NCBI GenBank assembly: GCA_948566455.1
Contig: CAOYQO010000006.1
Coordinates: 87,406-151,405 of the forward strand
DNA: 64,000 nt
Source: an uncultured Phocaeicola sp.
GTDB taxonomy: Bacteria; Bacteroidota; Bacteroidia; Bacteroidales; Bacteroidaceae
Direction of reading: 5' to 3'
The number at the start of each line of letters is the position of its first letter. Position 1 is the first letter of the stretch. Position numbers and translations under genes: made by a program. This document shows positions 32,927-41,124 of the stretch, in pieces. Below the pieces are notes generated by a model. The model was not told the origin of the DNA. It searched no databases and saw only the letters and a list, made by a program, of their open reading frames with translations.

Positions 32927-34414
32927 ATGCAAGTTATGACCAAAAACAAACAAAAGACAGACATCGGCTTAATTGGACTTGCCGTAATGGGGGAGAATCT
33001 GGCCTTGAACATGGCAGATAAGGGATGGCACGTATCCGTGTATAATCGAACCGTTCCGGGAGTAGAAGAAGGCGTGGTAGAACGCTTTACCAATGGCCGT
33101 GCCAAGGGAAAGACTATTGAAGGATATACTGAAATACCCGACTTTGTGGAGTCCATTTCTACACCGCGCAAAATCATGATGATGGTTCGTGCGGGTAATG
33201 CGGTAGATGAGTTGATGGAACAGCTTTTTCCGTATCTTTCTCCGGGAGATATACTAATAGATGGTGGAAATTCAAATTATGAAGATACCAATCGCCGTGT
33301 GGCATTGGCCGAACAGAAAGGTTTTCGCTTTGTCGGAGCTGGTGTTTCCGGCGGAGAAGAAGGGGCGCTGAATGGTGCTTCTATTATGCCGGGTGGTTCT
33401 GTTACTGCCTGGGATGAAGTGAAACCCATTCTGCAAAGTATCGCTGCACGTGCTGCCGATGGTACTCCTTGCTGTGATTGGATTGGTCCGGCTGGTTCGG
33501 GACACTTTGTCAAGATGATACATAATGGTATCGAGTATGGCGATATGCAGCTGATTGCCGAAGCCTACTGGGTGATGAAGAATCTATTGCAACTGGATAA
33601 TGAAGAGATGGCTTCTGTATTTGCTCATTGGAATGAGGGTAAATTGCGCAGTTATCTGATAGAAATCACTGCCAACATTTTACGTCATAAAGATAAGGCA
33701 GGTGGATATCTGATTGATAAGATTTTGGATACTGCCGGACAGAAAGGTACTGGTAAATGGTCTGTTATCAATGCTATGGAACTGGGAATGCCCTTGGGAC
33801 TGATTGCTACGGCTGTTTTTGAGCGTAGCCTTTCGGCACAGAAAAATCTGCGTGAAGCGGCTTCCAAGCAATTCGCTTGCCAGCGTTCGCAAGTGGTATA
33901 TAATAAACCGGAACTGGTGAAGGATATTTATTCGGCCTTGTATGCTTCCAAATTGGTATCTTATGCACAAGGTTTTGCTGTATTGCAAAAGGCATCCGAT
34001 ACTTTCGGTTGGGATCTCGATCTGGCATCCATTGCCCGTATGTGGCGTGGTGGTTGTATTATCCGTAGTGTATTCCTGAATGACATAGCTGCAGCTTTTG
34101 AAGCATCACAGAAGCCGAAGCACTTGCTGCTTGCTCCTTACTTCCGGGAAGAAATTAAAGAATTGCTTTCGGGCTGGAAGCATCTTGTAGCTCATGCAAT
34201 GAAAGAAGAACTGCCTGTTCCTGCTTTCTCTTCTGCACTGAACTATTTCTATTCACTGGTATCTGCGAAGTTACCTGCCAATATGATTCAGGCACAACGC
34301 GATTACTTTGGTGCACATACTTTCGAACGTACTGATGAACTTCGCGGGCAATTCTTCCATGAGAACTGGACCGGACATGGCGGAGATACAAAATCAGGTA
34401 CATATAATGTGTAG
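32927..34414 (+). CDS. gnd: 6-phosphogluconate dehydrogenase, decarboxylating
   Basis: 495-residue cytoplasmic enzyme. It oxidises 6-phosphogluconate to ribulose 5-phosphate, CO2 and NADPH. The N-terminal cofactor motif GLIGLAVMGENLALNM is near residue 14, with the active-site VSGGEEGALNG near residue 143 and KMIHNGIEYGDMQL near residue 197 (catalytic Lys and substrate residues). The C-terminal domain has MWRGGCIIRS and FHENWTGHGGDT. An alternative ATG three codons in (32936) is possible. It is the first gene of gnd-zwf-pgl, the full oxidative branch of the pentose phosphate pathway. Confidence 0.96.
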   Translation: MQVMTKNKQKTDIGLIGLAVMGENLALNMADKGWHVSVYNRTVPGVEEGVVERFTNGRAKGKTIEGYTEIPDFVESISTPRKIMMMVRAGNAVDELMEQLFPYLSPGDILIDGGNSNYEDTNRRVALAEQKGFRFVGAGVSGGEEGALNGASIMPGGSVTAWDEVKPILQSIAARAADGTPCCDWIGPAGSGHFVKMIHNGIEYGDMQLIAEAYWVMKNLLQLDNEEMASVFAHWNEGKLRSYLIEITANILRHKDKAGGYLIDKILDTAGQKGTGKWSVINAMELGMPLGLIATAVFERSLSAQKNLREAASKQFACQRSQVVYNKPELVKDIYSALYASKLVSYAQGFAVLQKASDTFGWDLDLASIARMWRGGCIIRSVFLNDIAAAFEASQKPKHLLLAPYFREEIKELLSGWKHLVAHAMKEELPVPAFSSALNYFYSLVSAKLPANMIQAQRDYFGAHTFERTDELRGQFFHENWTGHGGDTKSGTYNV

Positions 34415-34415
34415 T

Positions 34416-34450
34416 CACTAACTACTAATCACTAACCACTAATCACTAAA
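34416..34450 (+). repeat. Intergenic heptamer repeat between gnd and zwf, 5 units
   Basis: CACTAAC, TACTAAT, CACTAAC, CACTAAT, CACTAAA in exact 7-base tandem, filling nearly all of the 40-base gap and ending 4 bases before the zwf ATG. Confidence 0.8.
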
Positions 34451-34454
34451 TTAA

Positions 34455-35942
34455 ATGAGTAAATTTGTAATGATCATATTCGGCGCCTCGGGTGACCTGA
34501 CGAAGCGCAAACTTATGCCGGCACTCTACTCTCTTTATAAAGATAATCGGTTGCCGGAAGAGTTTAGCATTTTAGGAATTGGGCGCACAGACTACGCGGA
34601 TGATACTTACCGTGACTATATATTGAATGAACTGGAACATTTTGTCACTCCCGCTGAAGTAGGGATGAAGGAATTCTGTACTCATTTACATTATCTCAGC
34701 ATAGATCCTGCCAAAGAAGAAGGTTACGAAATGTTGGGCAAGCGTTTACAGGAAATCACAGGTGAGAAAGCTCCGGATAATTTGCTGTTCTATCTTGCTA
34801 CGCCTCCTTCACTTTATGGAGTTATTCCCCTGCATCTGAAAAAAGCCGGATTGAATCGTAAGCATACCCGTATCATCGTTGAGAAACCTTTCGGCTACGA
34901 CCTGAAGTCAGCACAAGAACTAAACAAAATATATGCTTCCGTCTTTGAGGAGCACCAGATTTATCGTATCGATCATTTTCTCGGTAAAGAAACAGCTCAA
35001 AATATTCTTGCTTTCCGTTTTGCCAACGGCATCTTCGAACCGCTGTGGAACCGTAATTATATCGATTATATAGAAGTTACTGCAGTAGAGAATCTGGGTA
35101 TTGAACAGCGTGGCGGTTTCTATGATGGAACAGGAGCTTTGCGGGATATGGTGCAGAACCATCTTATCCAGTTGGTAGCTCTTACCGCTATGGAACCTCC
35201 TGCAGTTTTTACGGCTGACAATTTCCGTAATGAAGTGGTGAAGGTCTATGAATCCTTGAAACCTCTGACGGATGAAGATTTGAATGAACATATAGTCCGC
35301 GGGCAATATACGGCTTCCGGTTCTAAAAAGGGCTACCGTGAAGAAAAGAACGTTCCTGCCGACTCGCGCACTGAAACTTACATTGCCATGAAAATCGGTA
35401 TCGATAACTGGCGCTGGAGTGGTGTACCTTTCTACATCCGCACAGGAAAGCAGATGCCTACGAAGGTGACGGAGATTGTAGTGCATTTCCGTGAGACACC
35501 GCATCAGATGTTTCATTGCCATGGCGGACATTGTCCGCGGGCTAATAAACTTATCCTTCGCTTGCAACCCAATGAGGGCATCGTACTGAAGTTTGGTATG
35601 AAAGTGCCCGGTCCGGGATTCGATGTGAAGCAGGTGATGATGGATTTCAGTTATGACCAATTGGGCGGAAAGGCTACAGGTGATGCTTATGCCCGCCTGA
35701 TAGAAGACTGTATTCAGGGTGATCCGACCCTTTTCACTCGTAGTGATGCCGTCGAAGCTTCCTGGCGTTTCTTCGATCCGGTATTGCGCTATTGGAACGA
35801 ATATCCGGATGCACCTCTCTATGGCTATCCCGTCGGAACCTGGGGACCTCTGGAGAGTGAAGCTATGATGCACGAACATGGTGCTGACTGGACCAATCCG
35901 TGTAAAAACTTAACGAACACTGATCAATATTGTGAGTTATGA
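34455..35942 (+). CDS. zwf: Glucose-6-phosphate 1-dehydrogenase
   Basis: 495-residue enzyme that oxidises glucose 6-phosphate to 6-phosphogluconolactone with NADP reduction. FGASGDLTKRKLMPAL near residue 9 is the cofactor loop, with EKPFGYDLKSAQ near residue 143 and the active-site RIDHFLGKETAQN near residue 174 (the catalytic His of the RIDHYLGKE signature, with Phe in place of Tyr). The length is standard. The last codons overlap the pgl start by 4 bases (ATGA), so translation is coupled. Confidence 0.96.
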   Translation: MSKFVMIIFGASGDLTKRKLMPALYSLYKDNRLPEEFSILGIGRTDYADDTYRDYILNELEHFVTPAEVGMKEFCTHLHYLSIDPAKEEGYEMLGKRLQEITGEKAPDNLLFYLATPPSLYGVIPLHLKKAGLNRKHTRIIVEKPFGYDLKSAQELNKIYASVFEEHQIYRIDHFLGKETAQNILAFRFANGIFEPLWNRNYIDYIEVTAVENLGIEQRGGFYDGTGALRDMVQNHLIQLVALTAMEPPAVFTADNFRNEVVKVYESLKPLTDEDLNEHIVRGQYTASGSKKGYREEKNVPADSRTETYIAMKIGIDNWRWSGVPFYIRTGKQMPTKVTEIVVHFRETPHQMFHCHGGHCPRANKLILRLQPNEGIVLKFGMKVPGPGFDVKQVMMDFSYDQLGGKATGDAYARLIEDCIQGDPTLFTRSDAVEASWRFFDPVLRYWNEYPDAPLYGYPVGTWGPLESEAMMHEHGADWTNPCKNLTNTDQYCEL

Positions 35943-36640
35943 AAACTTATATCTATAGTACAGCTGTTGAAACGGCACGAGCTCTTATCAAACACATCAT
36001 AAGTCTGATGGAGGCAGAGCCGCAAAAGATTTTCCACATAGCATTCAGCGGAGGCAGTACGCCTTCGCTCATGTTCGATTTGTGGGCGGATGAGTTCAAG
36101 GATGCCACTCCCTGGTTGCGTATGCGCATCTATTGGGTGGATGAACGTTGTGTGCCTGCCGAAGATTCAGAAAGTAATTATGGCACTATGCGCCGTTTGT
36201 TGTTGGATAAGGTTCATATGCCGGAGGAATACATTTTTCCTATCGATGGTAACAATCGTCCCGACAATGAGGCGAAGCGTTACTCCAGTGTAGTACGTTG
36301 TCATGCATCTCTCTGGCATGGATTCCCGGCTCTTGACATTGTGTTGCTCGGTGCTGGCGAAGATGGACATACCTCGTCTATTTTTCCCGGACAGGAGCAT
36401 TTACTTTCTTCCTTTCATCCTTATGAGGTGAGTGTGAATCCTTACAACGGTCAGAAGCGTATTGCTATGACCGGCTGTCTGTTATTCAATGCCAAGCAAT
36501 TGATCTTCTTCGTTACAGGCAGAAATAAGGCTAATGTCGTGCAGGATATTCTGGATTCGGGTGATACCGGTCCGGCTGCCTATGTAGCCCATCATGCATG
36601 GAATGTAGAAGTATTTATGGATGAGCTGGCAAAACCTTAG
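35939..36640 (+). CDS. pgl: 6-phosphogluconolactonase
   Basis: 233-residue SOL/DevB-type lactonase of the glucosamine-6-phosphate isomerase fold. It hydrolyses 6-phosphogluconolactone made by Zwf. Motifs are FSGGSTP near residue 38, WVDERCVPAEDSESNYG near residue 66 and LLGAGEDGHTSSIFPG near residue 140 (the catalytic GxDGHTASLFPG block). The gene overlaps zwf by 4 bases. It ends the operon; I see no clear terminator in the 33 bases before the convergent DUF2776-like gene. Confidence 0.93.
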   Translation: MKTYIYSTAVETARALIKHIISLMEAEPQKIFHIAFSGGSTPSLMFDLWADEFKDATPWLRMRIYWVDERCVPAEDSESNYGTMRRLLLDKVHMPEEYIFPIDGNNRPDNEAKRYSSVVRCHASLWHGFPALDIVLLGAGEDGHTSSIFPGQEHLLSSFHPYEVSVNPYNGQKRIAMTGCLLFNAKQLIFFVTGRNKANVVQDILDSGDTGPAAYVAHHAWNVEVFMDELAKP

Positions 36641-36673
36641 CCCATCCATAAAAGCAATTATTGAGAGAGTGAT

Positions 36674-37720
36674 TTATGAGTTGGATGTCCCGCTTTCGAG
36701 GATGCTGACGATGGAGAACAGTGTGAAGCAGATGCCTCCTAATCCGGCCAATACACGTGCAGGAACAAAGTAAACGTCGTCCAGTGTCGCCATTTCAAAC
36801 ATAAAGGCAGATAAGAAAAGGCAGGTCAGTGCAGTGAGTACTGGAATAAGCGGAATGCGATTCGCCAGTTTGAAGACATTCCGCCAGATAACTGCCAGTA
36901 GGATCACTTTACTGGAAATGCTGTAACAAACCAAACCCAGACCTATCATTATATATCCGATGGAGGACTTATCAGGATCGATGTCAGTCAGTATCCAAAG
37001 TCCCCAGAGGATACTAAGTGTACCCATTGCCAATACAAGGGCAGGCCACCATTTTCGTTCCGAACCGGCATAAGTGTTCCGTATCTGGCGTGATATGGTA
37101 GCTACAAGTGCCACTAAGCTGGTGCATATGCAAGCTAATCCTGCCATAACATGTCCGGCTACGAAATAAGCAACATGAGTGCTGCTTTGTCCTAATAGCC
37201 AGAAAGTCCATACCCATGTAATTACAGCAAAGATGACAGCAAGAATAATCAGCGCATCTCCTTGTGCAGATGAGAAAGCTTTTGCCGGTACGGTATGATC
37301 CGTTCGTTTTGAGTTTTGTGGGATTAGAGTGAAACGGGTGGATGCAGTGGCAGTGGTAGCTACGCAGGCGGTGATAAATGCTACTCCACAAATGACGTGC
37401 CCTGCTACGAAATGGGCGGCAGTAATACCGTCATTTATATAAGTCATTCCACCAATGAAACATACTATTGCAGCCAGATAGCCGAGAATAGGCAATACGT
37501 ATTTTGCCGCAGTACTGTATGTGTGGATGAGTTGCCGGATGATGGTAGCTGCAGTAGCAAACAATGCAATGCATATCATTCCTAATGAAAATACTACGGG
37601 CCCGGCAACAAATCGGTTTACGTCCGTCCCCATGTCGAGCACAAAGGCTCCGTAGCCAAAACAGAAGAGAGCCATCAGCAGTGGGATAGCCCTGAAAAGG
37701 ATACTAATACCGTAATTCAT
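36674..37720 (-). CDS. DUF2776-like membrane protein with internal repeats
   Basis: 348 residues, strongly hydrophobic, with about ten membrane helices and no signal peptide. The sequence is built from five homologous two-helix units of roughly 65-70 residues. Each contains a version of FVAGxVxxGxxxI near its middle: FVAGPVVFSLGMIC (near 37), FVAGHVICGVAFIT (near 104), FVAGHVMAGLACIC (near 187), IGYIMIGLGLVCYS (near 256) and FVPARVLAGLGGIC (near 316). This matches my memory of the DUF2776 family of inner-membrane proteins with no known function. It stands alone, divergent from the hydrolase gene. Confidence 0.65.
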   Translation of the reverse strand: MNYGISILFRAIPLLMALFCFGYGAFVLDMGTDVNRFVAGPVVFSLGMICIALFATAATIIRQLIHTYSTAAKYVLPILGYLAAIVCFIGGMTYINDGITAAHFVAGHVICGVAFITACVATTATASTRFTLIPQNSKRTDHTVPAKAFSSAQGDALIILAVIFAVITWVWTFWLLGQSSTHVAYFVAGHVMAGLACICTSLVALVATISRQIRNTYAGSERKWWPALVLAMGTLSILWGLWILTDIDPDKSSIGYIMIGLGLVCYSISSKVILLAVIWRNVFKLANRIPLIPVLTALTCLFLSAFMFEMATLDDVYFVPARVLAGLGGICFTLFSIVSILESGTSNS

Positions 37721-37840
37721 AACTGTTATCGTTTTTAAGTTTCCCCTTCCAACAGCATTTCTTGTGGTTTGTTTTCAATTTTAATATTTATTTATTTCCG
37801 GTAGATAGTCTCCCGGTTCTTTTAAGAACTTTGTAGTCTG

Positions 37841-37870
37841 TACTTTTGTTAGTATTCATACTTACTAACA
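37841..37870 (+). promoter_or_regulatory. -7 element TACTTTTG and overlapping operator-like inverted repeat
   Basis: TACTTTTG (37841-37848) fits the Bacteroides -7 element. TGTTAGTA (37847-37854) and TACTAACA (37863-37870) form a perfect 8-base inverted repeat with an 8-base spacer, lying over the predicted start of transcription of the hydrolase gene. Confidence 0.55.
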
Positions 37871-37888
37871 ACTTAATATCAGATAATT

Positions 37889-38941
37889 ATGTGTAAGACA
37901 AATGTATTTTTAATCACCGCGCTTGTGATTATCTTTTCAGTAATACCTCAGAAACGTGTAAGGGCTTGTACACGTGTAGTTTATCAAGGAAACAAAGATA
38001 TGGTGATAACAGGCCGTACCATGGATTGGAAGGAAGATACCCGTAGTAATATCTGGATCTTTCCGCGAGGCATGGAGCGTAATGGAGAGGTGGGAAAGGA
38101 CCCGATGCGTTGGAAATCCAAATATGGTAGTGTCGTTACTTCGGCTTATGATATATGTAGCACTGACGGCATGAATGAGAAAGGACTCGTTGCTAATTTA
38201 TTATGGTTGGCAGAATCGTCTTATCCTCAATGGAATGGTGAAAAACCGGCTTTGTCCATAGCTGCCTGGGTGCAATATATGCTTGATAATTTTGCAACGG
38301 TGAGTGAAGCGGTTTCCGAAATAGAAAAGAATACCTTCGATGTGGTATCGGATATGATGCCTGACGGTACACGTATGGCTACTCTTCATCTCTCCATTTC
38401 AGATGCTACGGGTGATAATGCTATCTTTGAATATATAGATGGAAAGCTGAATATACACCATAACAGGTCCTATCAGGTGATGACCAATTCACCCGTTTTT
38501 GACCAGCAACTGGCACTTGATGATTATTGGAAGACTATTGGAGGAACGACCTTCTTACCCGGCACTAACCGGGCTGCCGACCGTTTTGTGAGGGCTTCAT
38601 TCTATATTAATGCAATTCCTAAGACCGAAGATACACGTACGGCACTGGCCAGTGTTTTTAGCGTGATACGCAATACTTCTGTTCCGTTTGGCATTAGTAC
38701 TCCTGATCAGCCGAACATATCTTCAACGCGTTGGAGAACGGTTTCCGATCAAAAGGATAAAGTTTATTACTTTGAATCTACTTTATATCCCAATGTATTC
38801 TGGGTTGACTTCAAGGATGTGGATTTTTCAGAGAAAGCACCCGTCAAGAAGTTGAACCTCCTTGATGGTAAGACGTATGCGGGAAATACTGCTAAAGAGT
38901 TTGTTACTGCAAAACCTTTCCAATTTTTGGGAATAAAGTGA
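37889..38941 (+). CDS. Exported choloylglycine hydrolase-family enzyme (bile salt hydrolase-like)
   Basis: 350-residue Ntn hydrolase. A signal peptide ends at VRA, so removal exposes the nucleophile Cys27 (CTRVV) as the new N-terminus. Counterparts of the other active-site residues of the family are visible: GRTMDW (Arg and Asp), GLVANLLWL (Asn), VMTNSPVFD (Asn) and GTNRAADRFVRA (Arg). The family hydrolyses the amide bond of conjugated bile acids or of penicillin V. The export signal and RTMDW form match gut Bacteroides bile salt hydrolases, which act in the periplasm. Substrate preference (tauro- or glyco-bile salts, or penicillin V) cannot be told from the sequence. It is monocistronic, with an operator-like repeat at its promoter. 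Confidence 0.85.
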   Translation: MCKTNVFLITALVIIFSVIPQKRVRACTRVVYQGNKDMVITGRTMDWKEDTRSNIWIFPRGMERNGEVGKDPMRWKSKYGSVVTSAYDICSTDGMNEKGLVANLLWLAESSYPQWNGEKPALSIAAWVQYMLDNFATVSEAVSEIEKNTFDVVSDMMPDGTRMATLHLSISDATGDNAIFEYIDGKLNIHHNRSYQVMTNSPVFDQQLALDDYWKTIGGTTFLPGTNRAADRFVRASFYINAIPKTEDTRTALASVFSVIRNTSVPFGISTPDQPNISSTRWRTVSDQKDKVYYFESTLYPNVFWVDFKDVDFSEKAPVKKLNLLDGKTYAGNTAKEFVTAKPFQFLGIK

Positions 38942-38960
38942 GTGGAATAGTTGAGATACA

Positions 38961-39075
38961 CAAAAAAGCACTTCCTGTCGTTCGCTCACGGAGGAAGTGC
39001 TTCACACAAAAACTAAACTAGACTTAACTAAACTATTCTATTGGGGGAAGTTTCACAACTTCCTTTATCTGTTCG
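38961..39075 (-). ncRNA. Candidate small RNA, about 115 nt
   Basis: On the minus strand TACCTTTG (39086-39079), with ATTG 20 bases further upstream, precedes about 115 bases with no reading frame. The RNA would start with a hairpin (GGAAGTT/AACTTCC, 39046-39063), continue with a single-stranded AATAGAAT...TTAGTTTTT stretch and end with an 11-bp terminator hairpin and six U. The next gene in this direction is convergent, so it is not a leader. It begins after the stop of the LytTR regulator gene. Confidence 0.55.
38966..39002 (-). terminator. Terminator of the candidate small RNA
   Basis: Arms AAGCACTTCCT (38966-38976) and AGGAAGTGCTT (38992-39002), 11 base pairs. On the minus strand it is followed by a T run. 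It may also serve the hydrolase gene from the other side. Confidence 0.85.
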
Positions 39076-39078
39076 ATG

Positions 39079-39110
39079 CAAAGGTAAAAAAACATTTTTT
39101 AATATGCAAT
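39079..39110 (-). promoter_or_regulatory. Promoter of the candidate small RNA at 38961-39075
   Basis: On the minus strand ATTG (39110-39107), 20 bases, TACCTTTG (39086-39079). One mismatch in the -33 element. Confidence 0.6.
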
Positions 39111-39122
39111 AGGAAATTATGT

Positions 39123-39155
39123 TTTGTCGACGGATTCGGATATTTTATCGACAAA
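39123..39155. promoter_or_regulatory. Inverted repeat TTTGTCGA-N17-TCGACAAA
   Basis: A perfect 8-base inverted repeat between the LytTR regulator gene and the candidate small RNA promoter. Inside it TTCGGA-N7-TCGAC resembles TTCGGA-N5-TCGAC at 45903-45918 upstream of the tolC operon. It is a candidate binding site for the LytTR regulator. Confidence 0.4.
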
Positions 39156-39168
39156 TGAATGTTATATT

Positions 39169-39870
39169 CTAACTTCTTTTATCCAGGAATGCTTGAAATA
39201 CTTGTTTATAACTATCGCTGACGGGGATATACGTTTTATCGAACACAATTCGTCCGCGGTCAATAACTCTTATTTTTTCTTTCTGGACAATATAAGATCT
39301 GTGAACCCGCATGAAACGAGAAGCTGGCAATAATTCCTCCATTGATTTCATGCTCATAAGAGATAATATAGCCCGGGTGTTATCCTCTGTATAAATCTTA
39401 ACATAATCTTTCAAACCCTCCACATAAAGTATCTTTTTAAGCTCTATTTGCACCAGTTTATAGTCGCTTTTTACAAATATGCTTTCAATTTCTTCTTTGG
39501 GTTGCTGCAATAGTTCAAACCATTGCACTGCTTTGTTTGCTGCCTGCAAAAAATCTACGTAAGAGATTGGCTTTAACAGATAATCCAAGGCATTTACTTT
39601 ATAACCGTCGATGGCGTATTGCTCAAAAGCGGTACTAAATACGATGCGGGTATGCGGATCTATCATTTTAGAGAACTCGAGGCCATTAAGTTCCGGCATT
39701 TGTATGTCAAGGAAGAGCAAGTCAACTCGCTTCTCCGGTAGCTCTTTCATAGCCTGTACGGCACTGGAATACTTTCCGTCCAATGTCAGGAACGGGGTCT
39801 TATTGACGTAGCTTTCCAATAGGTCTAAAGCTAATGGTTCGTCGTCTACTATGGCACAAGTCAAGTTCAT
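39169..39870 (-). CDS. LytTR-family response regulator
   Basis: 233 residues. The receiver domain (1-120) has the acidic pair at residues 9-10, the phosphorylated Asp55 in LFLDIQMPE and the conserved Lys in LLKPIS near residue 103. The C-terminal LytTR DNA-binding domain (about 135-230) has FVKSDYKLVQIELKKILYVEG and FMRVHRSYIV, typical of AgrA/LytR-like 10-strand domains. It is the last gene of the operon and its partner kinase is 85 bases upstream. It probably controls the efflux genes it is co-transcribed with. Confidence 0.92.
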   Translation of the reverse strand: MNLTCAIVDDEPLALDLLESYVNKTPFLTLDGKYSSAVQAMKELPEKRVDLLFLDIQMPELNGLEFSKMIDPHTRIVFSTAFEQYAIDGYKVNALDYLLKPISYVDFLQAANKAVQWFELLQQPKEEIESIFVKSDYKLVQIELKKILYVEGLKDYVKIYTEDNTRAILSLMSMKSMEELLPASRFMRVHRSYIVQKEKIRVIDRGRIVFDKTYIPVSDSYKQVFQAFLDKRS

Positions 39871-39886
39871 AATGTTGAATATTTAA

Positions 39887-39966
39887 GGGTTATAGAGTGA
39901 TAGAGTGATAATGTGATAGGGTGATATTACTTTATCACTCTATAACCCTATCACTTTATAACCTTA
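39887..39966. repeat. Octamer repeats forming a 16-bp inverted repeat between kinase and regulator genes
   Basis: GAGTGATA, GAGTGATA, ATGTGATA, GGGTGATA run in tandem at 39895-39926. The segment 39887-39902 (GGGTTATAGAGTGATA) has an exact 16-base inverted partner at 39933-39948, followed by two decaying copies. It fills almost the whole gap between the kinase stop and the regulator start. Confidence 0.8.
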
Positions 39967-41014
39967 TCACCAATATTGATTTATATTCTTTTCTGTCATC
40001 ACTTACTCCCTGCTTCCATTCATACCGACCGGGATAGGTCAGTTCCAGACGTTTCCGTACCTGCTCCAGCCCTATACCACTTCCACTTTTATCAGCTTGG
40101 CTTTTGGGATGGTAGCTGTTGGTTATTTCACAGCACACCTGACCGGGACTTTCGCTGAAATGGATGCGGATAAAGCTGGGCTCAGTAGGGGAGATGCCAT
40201 GTTTGAAGGCATTCTCTATGAGGGAGATGAAAATGAGTGGGGCTATTTCCGTACGGCTATCGGCACGGACATCGATTTGGGTCTCTACGGTCACGTTGGA
40301 GGCAAGACGGATACGCATCAGCTCGATATAGTTGCGGATGAAGTCCATTTCTTTGCCCAAGGCAACAAAGTTTTGTTGGTTATCGTAGAGAACATGGCGC
40401 AAAAGACGGCTCAACTCTTGGACAGCAGCTTGTGCTTTATCGCTATCAAAAGCGATAAGGGCATAGATATTGTTCAGGGTATTGAGCAGGAAGTGCGGAT
40501 TCAGTTGATTACGCAAGTTTTTCAATTCAGCTTCTGTACGGCTTTTCTCTGCCTCACGACGGGCAGCTTCCACTTTTATCCAGCGACCGCTCATACGGAT
40601 AGCAGCTGCCAGACCGACAGTGAGAACCATTGAGAATACGTCGCGCAGAATAAATATCCAACTGGGAGGTCCGGGACGCTTGGGAGGAGTGGACTTCACA
40701 TAAGTATGGAAGATGAAATCCTGCCAGAAGTGTACACCAATAGCGGTGCAAAGTATAAGCAGGAGGTTCAGTAAGACATACTGTTTAATTCGTCCCTCAA
40801 ACAGAAAGCGGGGAATAAAGAAGCAGTAGTTTATATAAAACACGATAAGGAACGATATCGGAACTGCACTGCCATGACGCAGGTAGTCCACCCAGCTAAC
40901 CGTGAATCCACTGCGGTTCATCAGTAGAAATGGGAAAGCAAAAACGATGCCCCATCCGATGATATGAATGAGGACTTCTACAATCCGGCGTGTTTTGGGT
41001 TCTTGCATAATCAT
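39956..41014 (-). CDS. LytS/YehU-type membrane sensor histidine kinase
   Basis: 352 residues. Four membrane helices lie in the N-terminal 145 residues, with no large periplasmic domain. A coiled coil (about 150-170) leads to the His_kinase domain with NQLNPHFLLNTLNN near residue 170 (phosphorylated His) and the ATPase domain with LIENAFKHGI near residue 265 and SGSGIGLEQVRKRL near residue 317. This is the standard kinase type that works with LytTR regulators, and one follows directly. It probably senses envelope stress or a membrane compound handled by the co-transcribed efflux system. Confidence 0.9.
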   Translation of the reverse strand: MIMQEPKTRRIVEVLIHIIGWGIVFAFPFLLMNRSGFTVSWVDYLRHGSAVPISFLIVFYINYCFFIPRFLFEGRIKQYVLLNLLLILCTAIGVHFWQDFIFHTYVKSTPPKRPGPPSWIFILRDVFSMVLTVGLAAAIRMSGRWIKVEAARREAEKSRTEAELKNLRNQLNPHFLLNTLNNIYALIAFDSDKAQAAVQELSRLLRHVLYDNQQNFVALGKEMDFIRNYIELMRIRLASNVTVETQIDVRADSRTEIAPLIFISLIENAFKHGISPTEPSFIRIHFSESPGQVCCEITNSYHPKSQADKSGSGIGLEQVRKRLELTYPGRYEWKQGVSDDRKEYKSILVIRL

Positions 41015-41032
41015 GTTACAAAAATAGGTAAA

Positions 41033-41067
41033 TTTAGTGATTAGCGTTTAGTGATTAGTGATTAATT
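41033..41067 (-). repeat. Intergenic heptamer repeat, 5 units
   Basis: TTTAGTG, ATTAGCG, TTTAGTG, ATTAGTG, ATTAATT in tandem on the plus strand, just upstream of the kinase ATG. They are the reverse complement type of the units at 41092-41119. Confidence 0.75.
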
Positions 41068-41091
41068 GCTGTGCAGCGTAGTCAAATTCCC

Positions 41092-41119
41092 AACTAACAA
41101 CTAATCACTAACCACTAAT
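41092..41119 (+). repeat. Intergenic heptamer repeat, 4 units
   Basis: AACTAAC, AACTAAT, CACTAAC, CACTAAT in tandem, next to the permease stop. Together with 41033-41067 in opposite orientation this can form a long hairpin in the permease-kinase gap. The units equal those between gnd and zwf. Confidence 0.75.
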
Positions 41120-41124
41120 CACTG

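Noticed and set aside
34416..34450. Short regular repeats as a CRISPR array
   Set aside because: Units are 7-8 bases with no spacers, and no cas gene is in the window.
34920..35879. 319-codon minus-strand open frame
   Set aside because: It lies entirely antisense within zwf, whose protein is complete and strongly conserved; the frame has no domain and no promoter.
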